From Acanthamoeba castellanii str. Neff (taxonomy: Eukaryota > Discosea > Longamoebia > Acanthamoebidae): 64,000 nucleotides of DNA. Shown here piece by piece: positions 63,568 through 64,000 of the stretch (positions are counted from its first letter, which is position 1; each line of letters begins with the position of its first letter). The DNA lies in the NCBI RefSeq assembly GCF_000313135.1, contig NW_004457545.1, positions 30,684 through 94,683 on the forward strand, read 5' to 3'. Made by a program: the position numbers and the translations under genes. Under the pieces are notes generated by a model, which worked only from the letters and a program-made list of their open reading frames with translations, ran no database searches and had not been told where the DNA came from.

Positions 63568-64000
63568 GTTGTTGTGTGACTACTACTGCTAGCGGAGGAC
63601 TGCTGGGCTGGACGGGAGGTGGGAGTGAGGAGTGAAGAAGAAGAAGAGGAGCCAGGCACGAAAGGGCTTGGAGCAGCTTCGGGAGACCCAACCCGCCATT
63701 CGCTGGGGTCCCTGACGGCGAGTGACAAGCCACCAAATTGCGGTTACCGCCTTGGCCCCGCCCGACGCAACAAGCTCGCGTGCGCCCAACGGTCGACAGG
63801 AAGCGTGACGTGGGCTCGACTTCGTGGTTTTGATTTTCAAATCAAACGCCACCACCGGTGAGCCCCGGCACCCTGCGCTCCGTAGTACATCTCGTTGTTT
63901 CTGTTCACCTTCTTCTCTCCGCTACCGATAATGCCACGCCGGACCACGGTCTGTTGAGCGGGCGGCCGGGTTGCGCAGCGGAGCGGAACAAGAAGGTGGA
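63568..64000. other. Upstream region of gelation factor
   Basis: Contains its 5' UTR and promoter. From 63820 to the window end there is no clear gene, and open frames are short shadows. Confidence 0.5.

Overview
This is nuclear DNA of a GC-rich, intron-dense protist, and the gene content points to an Acanthamoeba-like amoebozoan. The evidence is short GT-AG introns (mostly 50-110 nt, many with C-runs or CA/GT repeats), the standard code, an ABP-120/gelation-factor gene (two CH domains plus filamin repeats), a choice-of-anchor-A wall-lectin-type protein, and many single genes typical of amoebae. About 28 protein-coding genes lie on both strands with very small gaps. There is one good tRNA-Ala, one degenerate tRNA-like sequence and a strong SECIS candidate. 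I see no mobile element, CRISPR array or integrated virus.

Layout. 1-8 kb: an acidic protein cut by the window edge, the GID/CTLH ubiquitin-ligase RING subunit RMND5, a C2HC/SAM-like acidic protein, a PlsC acyltransferase and a PEBP protein. 8-15 kb: neurochondrin and an asteroid-type XPG nuclease, both on the minus strand. 15-24 kb: a Ser/Pro-rich choice-of-anchor-A secreted protein, a membrane ZZ/EF-hand protein, NDUFB2 of complex I, TMEM19 (DUF92) and a TTP-like tandem CCCH RNA-binding protein. 24.7-33 kb: an E6AP/UBE3A-type HECT ligase with its AZUL zinc finger, a macro-domain hydrolase, a divergent actin-related protein and a tRNA-Ala. 33-41 kb: an F-box protein, a KAR5/Brambleberry/GEX1 karyogamy protein and an intronless CBS-domain protein. 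41-48.6 kb: a DEP-DEP-glutathione-peroxidase fusion read through an in-frame UGA, two adjacent intronless bacterial-type genes (APH(3')-like kinase, Hcp-like protein), SRP receptor beta and a metallo-beta-lactamase-fold hydrolase. 49-64 kb: a very large LRR protein, a Ser/Pro-rich membrane protein, an F-box-like protein, a beta-helix membrane protein and gelation factor.

The most notable observation is the fusion selenoprotein. The glutathione peroxidase reading frame continues across TGA at 43161-43163 in exactly the selenocysteine position, and the 3' UTR holds a hairpin with textbook SECIS geometry (43939-43993). Ordinary annotation would truncate this gene. Other points of interest are the karyogamy gene in a lineage usually treated as asexual, the eukaryotic Hcp homologue beside an APH-like kinase, the cyst-wall-lectin-like protein, the repeated LRR-plus-cap architecture of the giant LRR protein, and the tRNA squeezed between two divergent start codons.

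Exon coordinates were worked out by hand from frame, splice consensus and family conservation. Gene ends are reliable where stated, but some internal exon borders, and a few starts, remain uncertain.
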